Shown in pieces: positions 26,349 to 34,089 of a DNA stretch of 64,000 nt (position 1 is its first letter; the number at the start of each line of letters is the position of its first letter). The notes beneath the pieces are model-generated. The model was not told where the DNA came from. It saw only the letters and a list, made by a program, of their open reading frames with translations, and did not search any database. The position numbers and the translations under genes are program-made. The stretch is from Hymenobacter perfusus (GTDB lineage Bacteria; Bacteroidota; Bacteroidia; Cytophagales; Hymenobacteraceae), in the NCBI RefSeq assembly GCF_003944765.1, contig NZ_RWIU01000006.1, forward strand, positions 62,001 to 126,000. Direction: 5' to 3'.

Positions 26349-26440
26349 GCGACACTTCGCGTCTCGTCGTTGCTGACGTTATTAAGGCCACCAGTTACGG
26401 TACGGCTCCAATTGTTCAACAGCGAGACGCGAAGTGTCGC
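26349..26440. repeat. Inverted repeat after ligA, GAGACGCGA family
   Basis: Perfect 18-base arms at 26349-26366 and 26423-26440. Each arm is also nearly palindromic (GAGACGCGA / TCGCGTCTC around AGTG). The same unit recurs as a pair at 27116-27206. It starts 6 bases after the ligA stop codon. Confidence 0.85.
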
Positions 26441-26528
26441 GTCTCTACATCGTTCTGGCGGGCGTTGCAACTTATACGGCCCGCTGCGTGTCCGTTGGGC
26501 GTCTTCTCACCTCATTCCATCCGCCTCT

Positions 26529-26984
26529 ATGAACCGTTTCCTGCTTGCCGGCGCTTTTTTACTGACCGCTGGAACTGCCTCGGCGCAGTCCACCAATGTA
26601 GTGCGGGAGGTCAAAACGGATTTACCAGTCGGTAAAACCGTTCTTGCGTCGAACACTGGCGTTATTAACGTCCCGGCCGTGCCCGTAGCGCCCGTGGCGG
26701 AGGTGAAGAAAACCCTGGCCCAGCCCAATACTGTGCTACTCGACGTGCGTACGCCCGAGGAATACGCCGCCGGCCACCTGCCCGGAGCCCAGAACCTCAA
26801 CTTCCGCGCCCCCGACGTAGCCCAGCAGCTCCAGCGCCTCGACCCCAAGCAGACCTACGTGCTGTACTGCGCCAGCGGCAACCGCAGCAGCAAAACCGCC
26901 GTGCTGATGCAGGAAAAAGGATTTCCGCAGGTCATCAACGCCGGGGCCTACGAAGACCTGAAGAAGCAGGACGTCAAAAAGTAG
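26529..26984 (+). CDS. Secreted rhodanese-domain protein
   Basis: 151 residues with a signal peptide (about 1-20, ending ASAQS). A single rhodanese domain (about 55-148) has LLDVRTPEEYAAGHLPGA and the catalytic Cys in YCASGNRSSK. It would act on sulfur carriers in the periplasm. The start at 26529 follows a stretch with the repeat element. It is alone, with the mosaic of repeats on its downstream side. Confidence 0.9.
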   Translation: MNRFLLAGAFLLTAGTASAQSTNVVREVKTDLPVGKTVLASNTGVINVPAVPVAPVAEVKKTLAQPNTVLLDVRTPEEYAAGHLPGAQNLNFRAPDVAQQLQRLDPKQTYVLYCASGNRSSKTAVLMQEKGFPQVINAGAYEDLKKQDVKK

Positions 26985-27115
26985 AGCCGCCTGTCAGTGC
27001 AAGGCATGTGGCGCATCAAGCCAGTATCTGAAGCACCCGAAGGACAGCGTAGCTAATCCGTCCTTCTCAGGGTAAAGGCTTCCGAATGCGCCAAACCTAT
27101 GACGCCAGCCTGATT

Positions 27116-27206
27116 GTAGAGACGCGACACTTCGCGTCTTCCCCTAGAACAGCTTACGTTACAACGACATCGTTCAACGAGGAGACGCGAAGTGTCGCGT
27201 CTCTAC
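27116..27206. repeat. Inner inverted repeat, GAGACGCGA family
   Basis: Perfect 24-base arms at 27116-27139 and 27183-27206, ending in GTAGAGACGCGACACTTCGC and its complement. It is the same family as the element at 26349-26440, 750 bases away, but the sequence between the arms differs. Confidence 0.88.
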
Positions 27207-27210
27207 ACGC

Positions 27211-27248
27211 AAAAAGCCCCCTTCCGTGCGCACGGAAGGGGGCTTTTT
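27211..27248. terminator. Bidirectional terminator inside the repeat mosaic
   Basis: The 18-bp stem AAAAAGCCCCCTTCCGTG / CACGGAAGGGGGCTTTTT (27211-27228, 27231-27248) has almost no loop and T-runs on both strands. It would stop transcription from the rhodanese and from the deacetylase gene facing it. Confidence 0.88.
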
Positions 27249-27379
27249 GTATAGATCGAAACTTTACTCTGAGAAAAGGACGGATTAGCTGCGCTGTCCT
27301 TCGGGTGCGTCGTCCTGCGTCCTCTCAATGACAGCGGCCCGTGCGTCTCACTGCTCATGTCTCGCCTCTCCCTTCTATC

Positions 27380-28309
27380 CTAGAAGCTCTGCACGATGCT
27401 GTTGTGCAGGGTGCGGGGGCTCCAGTAGCCGCTGGCAATGATGCGGCGGATGGTGTAAAGCGGGTCCTGCTGGTCACGCTTCTCAGCCAGGATGAAGGCC
27501 GCATCCATGCCGCGCTTTTTCAGCTCGGGGATGGACTCGGGACGCCACAAACCGAAAGGGTAGGCGAAGTAGTTGATTTTCTTGCCGGTAATTTCTTCGA
27601 GCTTTTTGGTGGGCTCCTCAATTTGCGTCACCCAGTCCTTACCCTCGTATTTCTTCACGTTGTGGTGGTCCCAGGTGTGCGAGCCGATGACATTGCCCTC
27701 ATCCGAAAGCTGCTTCACCTGCGCCTTGCTCATGTAGTTGGGCCGGCCCAGGCTCACCGTCATGATGAAGTACACCGCCTTGAAGCCGTACTTGTCCAGC
27801 GTCGGCCGGGCCTCCGTGAACTGGTCGAGGTCGGTATCGTCGAAGGTCAGCATGATGGGCTTGCTGGGCAGAGCCGCGCCGGTGGTCAGGTAGGCATACA
27901 GCTGATCAGGCAGGATGGTGTGGTAGCCCGAATCGGCCAGCATCTTGATCTGAGCCCGAAACTGCGCCACTGGCACGATGTAGTCTTTGGCCCCTTTCGA
28001 GTCCTTGGCGCGCCAGTCGCGGATCTGGTGGTAGCACAGGATGGGCACCTGCGGCCGGGCCGTGATGGTGGCCGCATCGGCGCGCTGCCCGGCGGGGATA
28101 GTAGCCGGGGAGCCGGCGCTGGTGCTGGCGGCCGAGGCGTTGCCGGCCGTGGGCGTGGCGGCGGTACTGGCCGAATCGGCCGCGTCCTGGGCCTTGTTCA
28201 CTACGGCCGCCGTTTCGGAGGCGGTGGCGTTTTTGGCGTCGTTGCAGGCGCTGAGGGCGCCCAGGGTGGCCAGCGCGGCGGCCAGCACGGGATACTTGGG
28301 GAAGTTCAT
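27380..28309 (-). CDS. Lipoprotein polysaccharide deacetylase (NodB domain, CE4-like)
   Basis: 309 residues from the ATG at 28309. The lipobox LSAC is at about residues 19-22 and is followed by an Ala/Ser/Thr-rich linker (to about 90). The NodB homology domain starts PILCYHQIRDW and has the metal motif TFDDTD, then SHTWDHHNV, as in carbohydrate esterase family 4. It would remove acetyl groups from a surface or cell-wall polysaccharide. It is divergent from dapA with about 125 bases between them. An ATG 37 codons upstream gives unlike sequence. Confidence 0.9.
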   Translation of the reverse strand: MNFPKYPVLAAALATLGALSACNDAKNATASETAAVVNKAQDAADSASTAATPTAGNASAASTSAGSPATIPAGQRADAATITARPQVPILCYHQIRDWRAKDSKGAKDYIVPVAQFRAQIKMLADSGYHTILPDQLYAYLTTGAALPSKPIMLTFDDTDLDQFTEARPTLDKYGFKAVYFIMTVSLGRPNYMSKAQVKQLSDEGNVIGSHTWDHHNVKKYEGKDWVTQIEEPTKKLEEITGKKINYFAYPFGLWRPESIPELKKRGMDAAFILAEKRDQQDPLYTIRRIIASGYWSPRTLHNSIVQSF

Positions 28310-28435
28310 GAAGAAGGATAACGCGACCTGAGAGGCTCCAAGTCGTACTTTTAAGGATGAAAGGCCGACCTTGGGCAAGGGCATTGTATCTTCGCCGCAG
28401 GACTTCCCTCTACAAATCAACCGCTAATTTTCCGC

Positions 28436-29314
28436 ATGGACAACCTTCGTGGTACCGGCGTCGCCCTCGTCACCCCCTTTACTCCCACCCCCGACCGCGC
28501 CGTGGACTACCCGGCCCTGCGCCGGCTCATTGATTTCACCATTGACGGCGGAGTGGAATATCTCGTCATCAACGGCACCACGGCCGAGTCGCCGACCCTC
28601 ACCACCGAGGAAAAGGCCGAAATCCTGCGCGTCGCCAAGGAGCACGTAGCCGGCCGCGTGCCGCTGGTGTACGGCATCGGCGGCAACGATACGGCCGCCG
28701 TGGAGCGCACCATCCGCAGCACCGACCTCACGGGCATTGCGGCCCTGCTCTCGGCCTCGCCCTACTACAACAAACCCACCCAGCGCGGCATCGTGGTCCA
28801 CTACCAGCGCCTCGCCGATGCCTCGCCGGTACCGGTGCTGCTCTACAACGTGCCCGGCCGAACGGCTTCCAACCTCACGGCTGCCACCACGCTGGAGCTG
28901 GCCCAGCACCCCAACATCATCGGCATCAAGGAAGCCAGCGGCAACCTGGAGCAGTGCATTGCCATTGCCGCCGCCAAGCCCGACGATTTCCTGCTGATTT
29001 CCGGCGACGATATGATGACGACTTCGCTCATCAGCTTCGGGGCCGTGGGCATCATCTCGGTGCTGGCCAACGCCTTCCCCCGCCGCTTCTCCAACATGAC
29101 CCGCGCCGCTCTGGCCGGCGACTTCCCGGCCGCGTCCAAGCTGCTGTTCGGCTTCGCGGAGCTGAACCCGCTGATGTACGAGGAGAGCAACCCCGTAGGC
29201 GTGAAAGCCGCCCTGGCTGCCCAAGGCCTCTGCGCCGATGCCGTACGCCTGCCGCTGGTGGAAGGCTCGGAGGAGTTGAAGACGCGGATTGGGCAGTTAC
29301 TCAGGAATATCTAA
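28436..29314 (+). CDS. dapA: 4-hydroxy-tetrahydrodipicolinate synthase DapA
   Basis: 292 residues, the family's normal length. It has the pyruvate-binding GTTAESPTL, the active-site Tyr in LYNVPGRT, the Schiff-base Lys in IGIKEASG, and PYYNKPTQRG. It condenses pyruvate with aspartate semialdehyde, the first committed step of lysine and diaminopimelate synthesis, in the cytoplasm. It starts at an ATG with the family's usual RGTGVALVTPF. No other lysine-pathway gene is close. Confidence 0.97.
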   Translation: MDNLRGTGVALVTPFTPTPDRAVDYPALRRLIDFTIDGGVEYLVINGTTAESPTLTTEEKAEILRVAKEHVAGRVPLVYGIGGNDTAAVERTIRSTDLTGIAALLSASPYYNKPTQRGIVVHYQRLADASPVPVLLYNVPGRTASNLTAATTLELAQHPNIIGIKEASGNLEQCIAIAAAKPDDFLLISGDDMMTTSLISFGAVGIISVLANAFPRRFSNMTRAALAGDFPAASKLLFGFAELNPLMYEESNPVGVKAALAAQGLCADAVRLPLVEGSEELKTRIGQLLRNI

Positions 29315-29327
29315 CGTAAGTAGAATC

Positions 29328-29385
29328 TAACTCCATCAAAAAGCCCTTTTCTGTTCTAGCAGGAAAGGGCTTTTTGATGGAGTTA
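29328..29385. terminator. Bidirectional terminator, 26-bp stem
   Basis: Arms 29328-29353 and 29360-29385 pair over 26 bases with one wobble, around a 6-base loop. Runs of A and T in the stem (CAAAAAGCCC / GGGCTTTTTG) give terminators for both dapA and the gene at 29395 on the other strand. Confidence 0.85.
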
Positions 29386-29394
29386 AAGTTTAAC

Positions 29395-29817
29395 CTACCA
29401 CCATTTGCACAAAAGACCCAACACAAAAACAACTATTGCAAGTAGAATTAAAGCACTTGATAATGGGCTTCTCCACCACGGTGTATGTAGCGTATTTTCT
29501 ACTTCGCAACATTCGGAACGTAAAGAGTCATATCTAATACCAATTTCATTACCAACCACATAATCAAAGGAGTCATCATATTTAGGTGCAAAAACCTGTG
29601 CTTTTTGAAGTTGGCCAGCCCGATTTTTGTATTCAATATCTATTTGCGTGAGTGGGGCATTTTTCTGAGGAATACACCTCACTGCTACAATTACAGCAGT
29701 TGCAGGTATACCGGACTGCTTTAGATGTCGATAGCGCAGGAATTTGCGTAAATCTTTCAAAGCGAGGATCAGGCTAATTAGTATAACAGCGGTAAAAACC
29801 TGTTTCTGCTGTATCAT
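29395..29817 (-). CDS. Two-TM membrane protein, DUF3592-like
   Basis: 140 residues: an N-terminal membrane helix (about 8-25), a soluble beta-rich middle (PATAVIVAVRCIP... ending VGNEIGIRYDS) and a C-terminal helix (about 118-138). The layout matches DUF3592 proteins. Base composition is clearly more AT-rich than the flanking genes, and codon use differs, which suggests later arrival. It has no partners nearby. Confidence 0.75.
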   Translation of the reverse strand: MIQQKQVFTAVILISLILALKDLRKFLRYRHLKQSGIPATAVIVAVRCIPQKNAPLTQIDIEYKNRAGQLQKAQVFAPKYDDSFDYVVGNEIGIRYDSLRSECCEVENTLHTPWWRSPLSSALILLAIVVFVLGLLCKWW

Positions 29818-29886
29818 TCAAAAACACTTTCTAAAAGTAATTGCCTGTCAAACGGCGAAACAGGCCAGTAAATGTTCTGTCAGGGG

Positions 29887-30624
29887 CTACCAGCCACTAG
29901 CCAGCACATCGGCCACGTGCAGGGTTTTGAGGGGCTTTTTCTCGCGGCGGATGTAGGCGTCGAGGTGCATGAGGCAACTGGTGTCGGTGCTGATGAGGTA
30001 GTCGGCGCCGGTAGCCAGGGCGTGTTCCACCTTCTGCTCGGCCATAGCTACCGAAATGGCCTCGAACTTCACGGCAAAGGTGCCGCCGAAGCCGCAGCAG
30101 GTTTCGGTTTCGGCCATTTCCAGCCGCTCCAGACCCGGCACGGCATCCAGCAGCTGGCGCGGAGCTTCGCGGATGCCACACTCGCGCAAAGCCGAGCAGG
30201 AGTCGTGGTAGGTGTACTTGCCGCTGAGCCGGGCCTGTGGAATCGACTTCACGCCCAGCACGTCCACCAGAAACTCCGTCAGCTCAAACGCCCGGCGCTG
30301 CACCCCGTGGTAGCGGCCCGAGTCGGGCGTGCCCTCGAACAAATCGGCGTAAGTGTTGCGCACCATCCCGATGCAGGAAGCCGACGGACTCACGATATAG
30401 TGCTCCGGCTCGGTGGGGAAATCGGCCAGGAACTTGCGGGCCACCTCACAGCTCTGCTCCTTGTAGCCGGCGTTATAGGCGGGCTGGCCGCAGCAGGTCT
30501 GGTTGGCGTTGTAGTGCACCTGGCAGCCCACCGCCTCCAGTACCTTCACCATGTTCAGGGCCGTGTGGGGGAAAAGCTGGTCAACAAAGCAGGGAATGAA
30601 CAGGTCGACTTGAGGGGCTGGCAT
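29887..30624 (-). CDS. LutA/YkgE-like Fe-S protein (lactate utilisation type)
   Basis: 245 residues with two CCG (cysteine-rich) modules: TCCGQPAYNAGY near residue 43 and CCGFGGTF near 175, plus CFVD and SCSALR motifs. This is the LutA/YkgE/GlpC-C-terminal type that carries an Fe-S centre and works with LutB and LutC in L-lactate oxidation. Neither LutB nor LutC is in the window, so the partner genes must be elsewhere or the protein has another role. The start MPAPQVDLFIPCFVD fits the family. Confidence 0.88.
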   Translation of the reverse strand: MPAPQVDLFIPCFVDQLFPHTALNMVKVLEAVGCQVHYNANQTCCGQPAYNAGYKEQSCEVARKFLADFPTEPEHYIVSPSASCIGMVRNTYADLFEGTPDSGRYHGVQRRAFELTEFLVDVLGVKSIPQARLSGKYTYHDSCSALRECGIREAPRQLLDAVPGLERLEMAETETCCGFGGTFAVKFEAISVAMAEQKVEHALATGADYLISTDTSCLMHLDAYIRREKKPLKTLHVADVLASGW

Positions 30625-30649
30625 AATGTTAGAGGTTAGTAAGAACTGT

Positions 30650-30721
30650 CATTCCGACGCAGGAGGAATCTGGGTCAAATCGTTAGTACGGCTTAATCCA
30701 GATTCCTCCTGCGTCGGAATG
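30650..30721. repeat. Inverted repeat, CATTCCGAC family
   Basis: Perfect 24-base arms at 30650-30673 and 30698-30721, starting CATTCCGACGCAGGAGG. It lies between two genes of the same direction, after the HMG-CoA-lyase-like gene. It belongs to a dispersed group of palindromes starting (G)TCATTCCGA (others at 35442, 61099 and, more worn, 56350). Confidence 0.85.
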
Positions 30722-30732
30722 GCAAAGTACAG

Positions 30733-31587
30733 CTAATGCCCCGTAAATATGCGCTGATTCCACTCCAGCGCCTCGGCCAGGGCCTCCCGATTCAGCTCCG
30801 GCGCGGCCCCAGCCTCGGCGGCAAAGTCCAGGAGCCGCTCGGTGGGCATGTTGCCTGTCAGCTCATCGGCCGCCATGGGGCAGCCGCCGTAGCCGCCCAG
30901 CGCACCATCAAAATAGCGGCAGCCGGCCTCGTAGGCGGCCTGCACCTTCTCGCGCCAGGTAGTAGGCGTGGTGTGCAGGTGCGCCCCGAAACGAATGTGT
31001 GGGTAAGCGGCCGTCAGCTCCCGGAAGGCGGGGGCAATGGTGGCCGGGGTGCTGGCCCCAATGGTATCCGACAACGCCACGATGCCCACACCCAGCGCGT
31101 CGAGCTTCTGGGTGAACTCGCCCAGCACGGCGGGGCTCCAGGAGTCGCCGTAGGGGTTGCCGAAGCCCATGCTCAGGTACACCACCTGCTCCTGCCCGGT
31201 GCGGGCACACAGCTCCTGCATGCGGGCCACGTCGTCGAGGGCCTGGGCAATGCTTTTGTTGGTGTTGCGCTGCTGGAAGGTTTCGGATACCGAAAGCGGG
31301 AAGCCGATAAACCGGATTTGCGGGTACTGGGCGGCAGTTTCGGCCCCGCGCAGGTTGGCCACAATGGCCAGCAGCTGGGTTTTTGATTGGTTCAGATCAA
31401 GACTGGCCAGCACCTCGGCCGTGTCAGCCAGCTGCGGAATGGCCTTCGGCGACACAAAGGAGCCGAAGTCGAGCGTATCAAACCCCACCCGGAGCAGGGC
31501 GTTGAGGTAGCCGATTTTATCGACGGTGGGGATGAAGGCGGGCCAGCCCTGCATGGCGTCGCGGGGGCATTCAGTGAGGTGGAGCAT
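30733..31587 (-). CDS. HMG-CoA lyase-like enzyme
   Basis: 284 residues from the ATG at 31587. The DRE-TIM barrel features are present: CPRDAMQG near the N-terminus, the metal-binding HLHTT (FGAHLHTT) and GGYGGCPMAADELTGN, which corresponds to the catalytic GCPYA(x)GATGN loop of HMG-CoA lyases with the usual Cys. It cleaves hydroxymethylglutaryl-CoA in leucine and ketone-body breakdown, or a related acyl-CoA. The first visible residues differ from the family's usual DVxPRDG, so the substrate should be kept open. It is encoded upstream of the LutA-like gene on the same strand. Confidence 0.85.
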   Translation of the reverse strand: MLHLTECPRDAMQGWPAFIPTVDKIGYLNALLRVGFDTLDFGSFVSPKAIPQLADTAEVLASLDLNQSKTQLLAIVANLRGAETAAQYPQIRFIGFPLSVSETFQQRNTNKSIAQALDDVARMQELCARTGQEQVVYLSMGFGNPYGDSWSPAVLGEFTQKLDALGVGIVALSDTIGASTPATIAPAFRELTAAYPHIRFGAHLHTTPTTWREKVQAAYEAGCRYFDGALGGYGGCPMAADELTGNMPTERLLDFAAEAGAAPELNREALAEALEWNQRIFTGH

Positions 31588-31628
31588 GGGTGGGAAATTT
31601 GAAGTCAAAGGTAGAAAGTCAAAGGGCA

Positions 31629-31686
31629 AAGTACCGGCCCTGTCATTGCGAGGAGGTACGACGAAGCAATGACAGGGCCGGTACTT
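31629..31686. repeat. Inverted repeat, TCATTGCGAGGAGG family
   Basis: Perfect 21-base arms, 31629-31649 and 31666-31686 (GTACCGGCCCTGTCATTGC and complement), with the loop GAGGAGGTACGACGAA. The loop with its flanks resembles a TCATTGCGAGGAGG...GAAGCAAT element known to be scattered in several Bacteroidota genomes. Confidence 0.8.
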
Positions 31687-31810
31687 GATCTACTCCCAAA
31701 ACTCATACGCCTGTATTTGTCGAGGCAAGTGGCTGCTCCGCATGGTTTTCAGACTCCACCACAGGATAAAGGCTTTTCGAATTACAAGGCTTATCACCAT
31801 GAAAAGGCAG

Positions 31811-31840
31811 GATTGCTTCGTCCTTCGTCCTCGCAATGAC
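31811..31840. repeat. Partial copy of the TCATTGCGAGGA element, reversed
   Basis: GATTGCTTCG...CTCGCAATGAC has only the core of the element at 31629-31686 in opposite orientation (ATTGC 31812-31816 with GCAAT 31833-31837). It lies 70 bases before the M23 peptidase start. Confidence 0.6.
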
Positions 31841-31910
31841 GGAAGCCGAACTACTCCGCCGCGGCTGGGGTTTATCCAATTACCTGTTCTCTATTATCCA
31901 TCCCCGTTCC

Positions 31911-33245
31911 ATGCTGCACCGACTCCGGGCTCTGCCCGCCGTTCTGTTTGTCCTATTTCTTACCGCCTGCAGCCAGAGCCAGACGCTGCAAGGCATCTTT
32001 CAGGCCCGCACCCCGCACGAGGCCTACGCCCACAAAATCAAGCAGGCCGGCCTCGCCGAAACGGCCCTGGGCCGCGACTGGCTGCGGGCCGCCGACCAGG
32101 CCCTGCGCGACTCGCTGGTGGTAAAGCTGCCCTTTCAGGAATCGGGCTTTTTCCCGGCCGACCGGGCCGTGGCCACTGGCCTGCGCTACCAGGTGCGGCA
32201 GGGCGAGGCCATCCACATCAGCCTCACGCTGGCCCCCGGCACCCGCGCCCCCAAGGTATTCGTGGATGCTTTCGAGCTGAACCCCGACCGCTCAGCTCCG
32301 CGCCCTCTGGCCTCGGCCGATACTGCCGACCTGAGCTTCCGCTACGTGGCCGAGGCCGACCGTCAGCACCTGCTGCGGGTGCAGCCCGAGCTGCTGCGCG
32401 GCGGCCGTTACACCCTGCACATCCGGCGGGAGCCGAGCCTGGGCTTCCCGGTGAAAGGCAAATCGGATGTGGCCGTGGGCTCGTTCTGGGGTGTTGATCG
32501 GGACGGTGGGGCCCGTCGCCACGAGGGCATCGATATTTTTGCCCAGCGCGGCACGCCCGCAGTGGCTGCCGCCCGCGGCTACATCACGCGGGTGCAGGAA
32601 ACCCCGCGCGGGGGCCGGGTGGTGTGGCTGGCCGATACCGACCACGGCCAGCATCTTTACTACGCCCACCTCGATAAGCAGCTGGTGCAGGCCGGCCAAC
32701 AGGTGAAGCCCGGCGATACGCTGGGCCTGGTGGGCAATACCGGCAACGCCAAAACTACCCCGCCCCACCTGCACTTCGGCGTGTACCGCAACGGTGCTGT
32801 GGATCCGTTCCCCTTCGTGCGCCGCGCCGATGCGGTGCTGTCGGCTCCGAAAGTGCTGCCGGCCCGCCTGGGCCAGTGGGTACGAGCCCGCGAAGCGAAG
32901 CTGAATCTGCGCCGCACGCCGACGACTACCGCCGTAGTGGCGGCCTCGGCTACCCGGGCCACCCCGCTGCTGGTGCTGGGCGCTACCGCTGAGTGGCTGC
33001 GGGTGCAGCTGCCGGCCGGCCGCACCGGCTTCGTGCCCGCCAAAGCCGTGCTGACGGCCGCCGCGCTGCGCCGCGAAAACCTGGCGGCCGTGGCCGAGCT
33101 TCGCTCCTTCCCCCTGCCCGATGCCCCCGCCATAGCCTACCTCCCGGCCCAGACGGTCGTTTCGGTGCTGGGCGAGTTTGGCGGCTACCGCTTGGTGCGC
33201 CAGGCCGATGGCCGCACCGGCTGGGTAGCGCTGCGGCCGGTGTAG
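31911..33245 (+). CDS. Lipoprotein M23 endopeptidase with C-terminal SH3-like domains
   Basis: 444 residues from the ATG at 31911. Lipobox LTAC at about residues 17-20. After a beta domain, the M23 (LytM) domain at about 215-315 has the zinc ligands in HEGIDIF and HLHFG, with the normal spacing, and is expected to be active. Two SH3-like modules follow (about 325-380, LNLRRTP, and 395-443, ending GWVALRPV). It would cut peptide cross-links in peptidoglycan. An upstream in-frame start would place 25 extra residues before the signal. Confidence 0.93.
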   Translation: MLHRLRALPAVLFVLFLTACSQSQTLQGIFQARTPHEAYAHKIKQAGLAETALGRDWLRAADQALRDSLVVKLPFQESGFFPADRAVATGLRYQVRQGEAIHISLTLAPGTRAPKVFVDAFELNPDRSAPRPLASADTADLSFRYVAEADRQHLLRVQPELLRGGRYTLHIRREPSLGFPVKGKSDVAVGSFWGVDRDGGARRHEGIDIFAQRGTPAVAAARGYITRVQETPRGGRVVWLADTDHGQHLYYAHLDKQLVQAGQQVKPGDTLGLVGNTGNAKTTPPHLHFGVYRNGAVDPFPFVRRADAVLSAPKVLPARLGQWVRAREAKLNLRRTPTTTAVVAASATRATPLLVLGATAEWLRVQLPAGRTGFVPAKAVLTAAALRRENLAAVAELRSFPLPDAPAIAYLPAQTVVSVLGEFGGYRLVRQADGRTGWVALRPV

Positions 33246-33527
33246 GTACCGGTCTGGCAGCCGTCGGGCCGGTTGATGTAAGCTGAGGTTGCTACGTCAT
33301 CGGTCAGAGGTCAGCTACCGACATCCATTCCGATAATTTTCTACCAGCTGCCCCGTTTCTTCACCCGGCGTTCATGCAGTGAACCGTACGTTTGAACCGG
33401 TGATTGGAGTAAAGAACGCGGGACTGCTTTTCAATGAAGTTGTTCCGCGTTTTTCTTTACAACGGCACGGTGGTTGCCCCGTACACGGCTCAGGATTTTC
33501 TGTTCTCTTTTCAAGACCGCCCTTCTG

Positions 33528-34013
33528 ATGCGCACTCCCCTCTTTGCCGCCGCGTTTTCCCTGTTGCTGACCGGCTCCGCCCCCGTTTCCTTCGCCCAGG
33601 CCCCAGCTTCGGCCGCTACCACCGCTGCTACCTGGAACACTACCCTTGAGGCCGCCCTGCAGCAGGCCAAAGCCACCGGCCGCCCCGTATTGGCGGTTTT
33701 CTCGGGCTCCGACTGGTGCAAACCCTGCATTATGCTCAAGCAAGAAGTGTTCGACAAGCCCGAGTTTGAGCAATACGCCCAGGGCAAGCTGGTACTGGCC
33801 CGCTTCGACTTCCCGCGCAGCAAGAAAAACAAGCTCCCGGCCGAGCAAACCAAGCAGAACGAACAGGCCGCTGCCAAGCTGAACAAGGAAGGCTCTTTCC
33901 CGCTGGTGGTGCTACTCTCGCCCGAGGGCAAGGTGCTGGCCAAAACCGGCTACCGGGCCGGCGGAGCCACTGCCTACACCAATCACCTGAACAGCCTGCT
34001 GGCGCAGAAATAA
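33528..34013 (+). CDS. Secreted thioredoxin-fold protein, first gene of the ApbE/DUF4266/DUF3570 module
   Basis: 161 residues from the ATG at 33528 with a signal peptide (about 1-23, ending SFAQA). The thioredoxin fold starts around 36 and has a WCKPC active site (Cys64, Cys67) like periplasmic disulfide reductases or oxidases, followed by an insert of Lys/Gln-rich helix (KKNKLPAEQTKQNEQAAAK) and the cis-Pro region SFPLVVLLS. It would act on a thiol partner in the periplasm. The lipoprotein two genes downstream ends in a Cys-containing tail and is a natural candidate. It is followed by apbE-like 76 bases later. Confidence 0.92.
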   Translation: MRTPLFAAAFSLLLTGSAPVSFAQAPASAATTAATWNTTLEAALQQAKATGRPVLAVFSGSDWCKPCIMLKQEVFDKPEFEQYAQGKLVLARFDFPRSKKNKLPAEQTKQNEQAAAKLNKEGSFPLVVLLSPEGKVLAKTGYRAGGATAYTNHLNSLLAQK

Positions 34014-34089
34014 CCCGTAGTTTACCAGCGGCCGGTGCCCGATTTGTCGGCGGCACCGGCCGTTTCTTTTACCCTGTTCTGCTGCCGCC

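Larger units (their letters stand above)
27033..27308. repeat. Nested inverted-repeat mosaic
   Basis: Outer arms at 27033-27077 and 27262-27308 are near-perfect inverted copies (about 45 bases: one clear substitution near each end plus a 2-base gap). Inside lie a second, unrelated pair of arms (27116-27139, 27183-27206) and a terminator hairpin (27211-27248). No open frame of note is enclosed. The arrangement looks like one palindromic element inserted within another. Confidence 0.85.

Noticed and set aside
26349..27308. CRISPR array from the repeated GAGACGCGA units
   Set aside because: Only four arm copies in inverted pairs, with unequal gaps and no regular spacers; no cas genes.
27033..27308. 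Insertion sequence with terminal inverted repeats
   Set aside because: No transposase frame is enclosed (under 190 bases inside) and no target duplication is obvious; kept only as a repeat mosaic.
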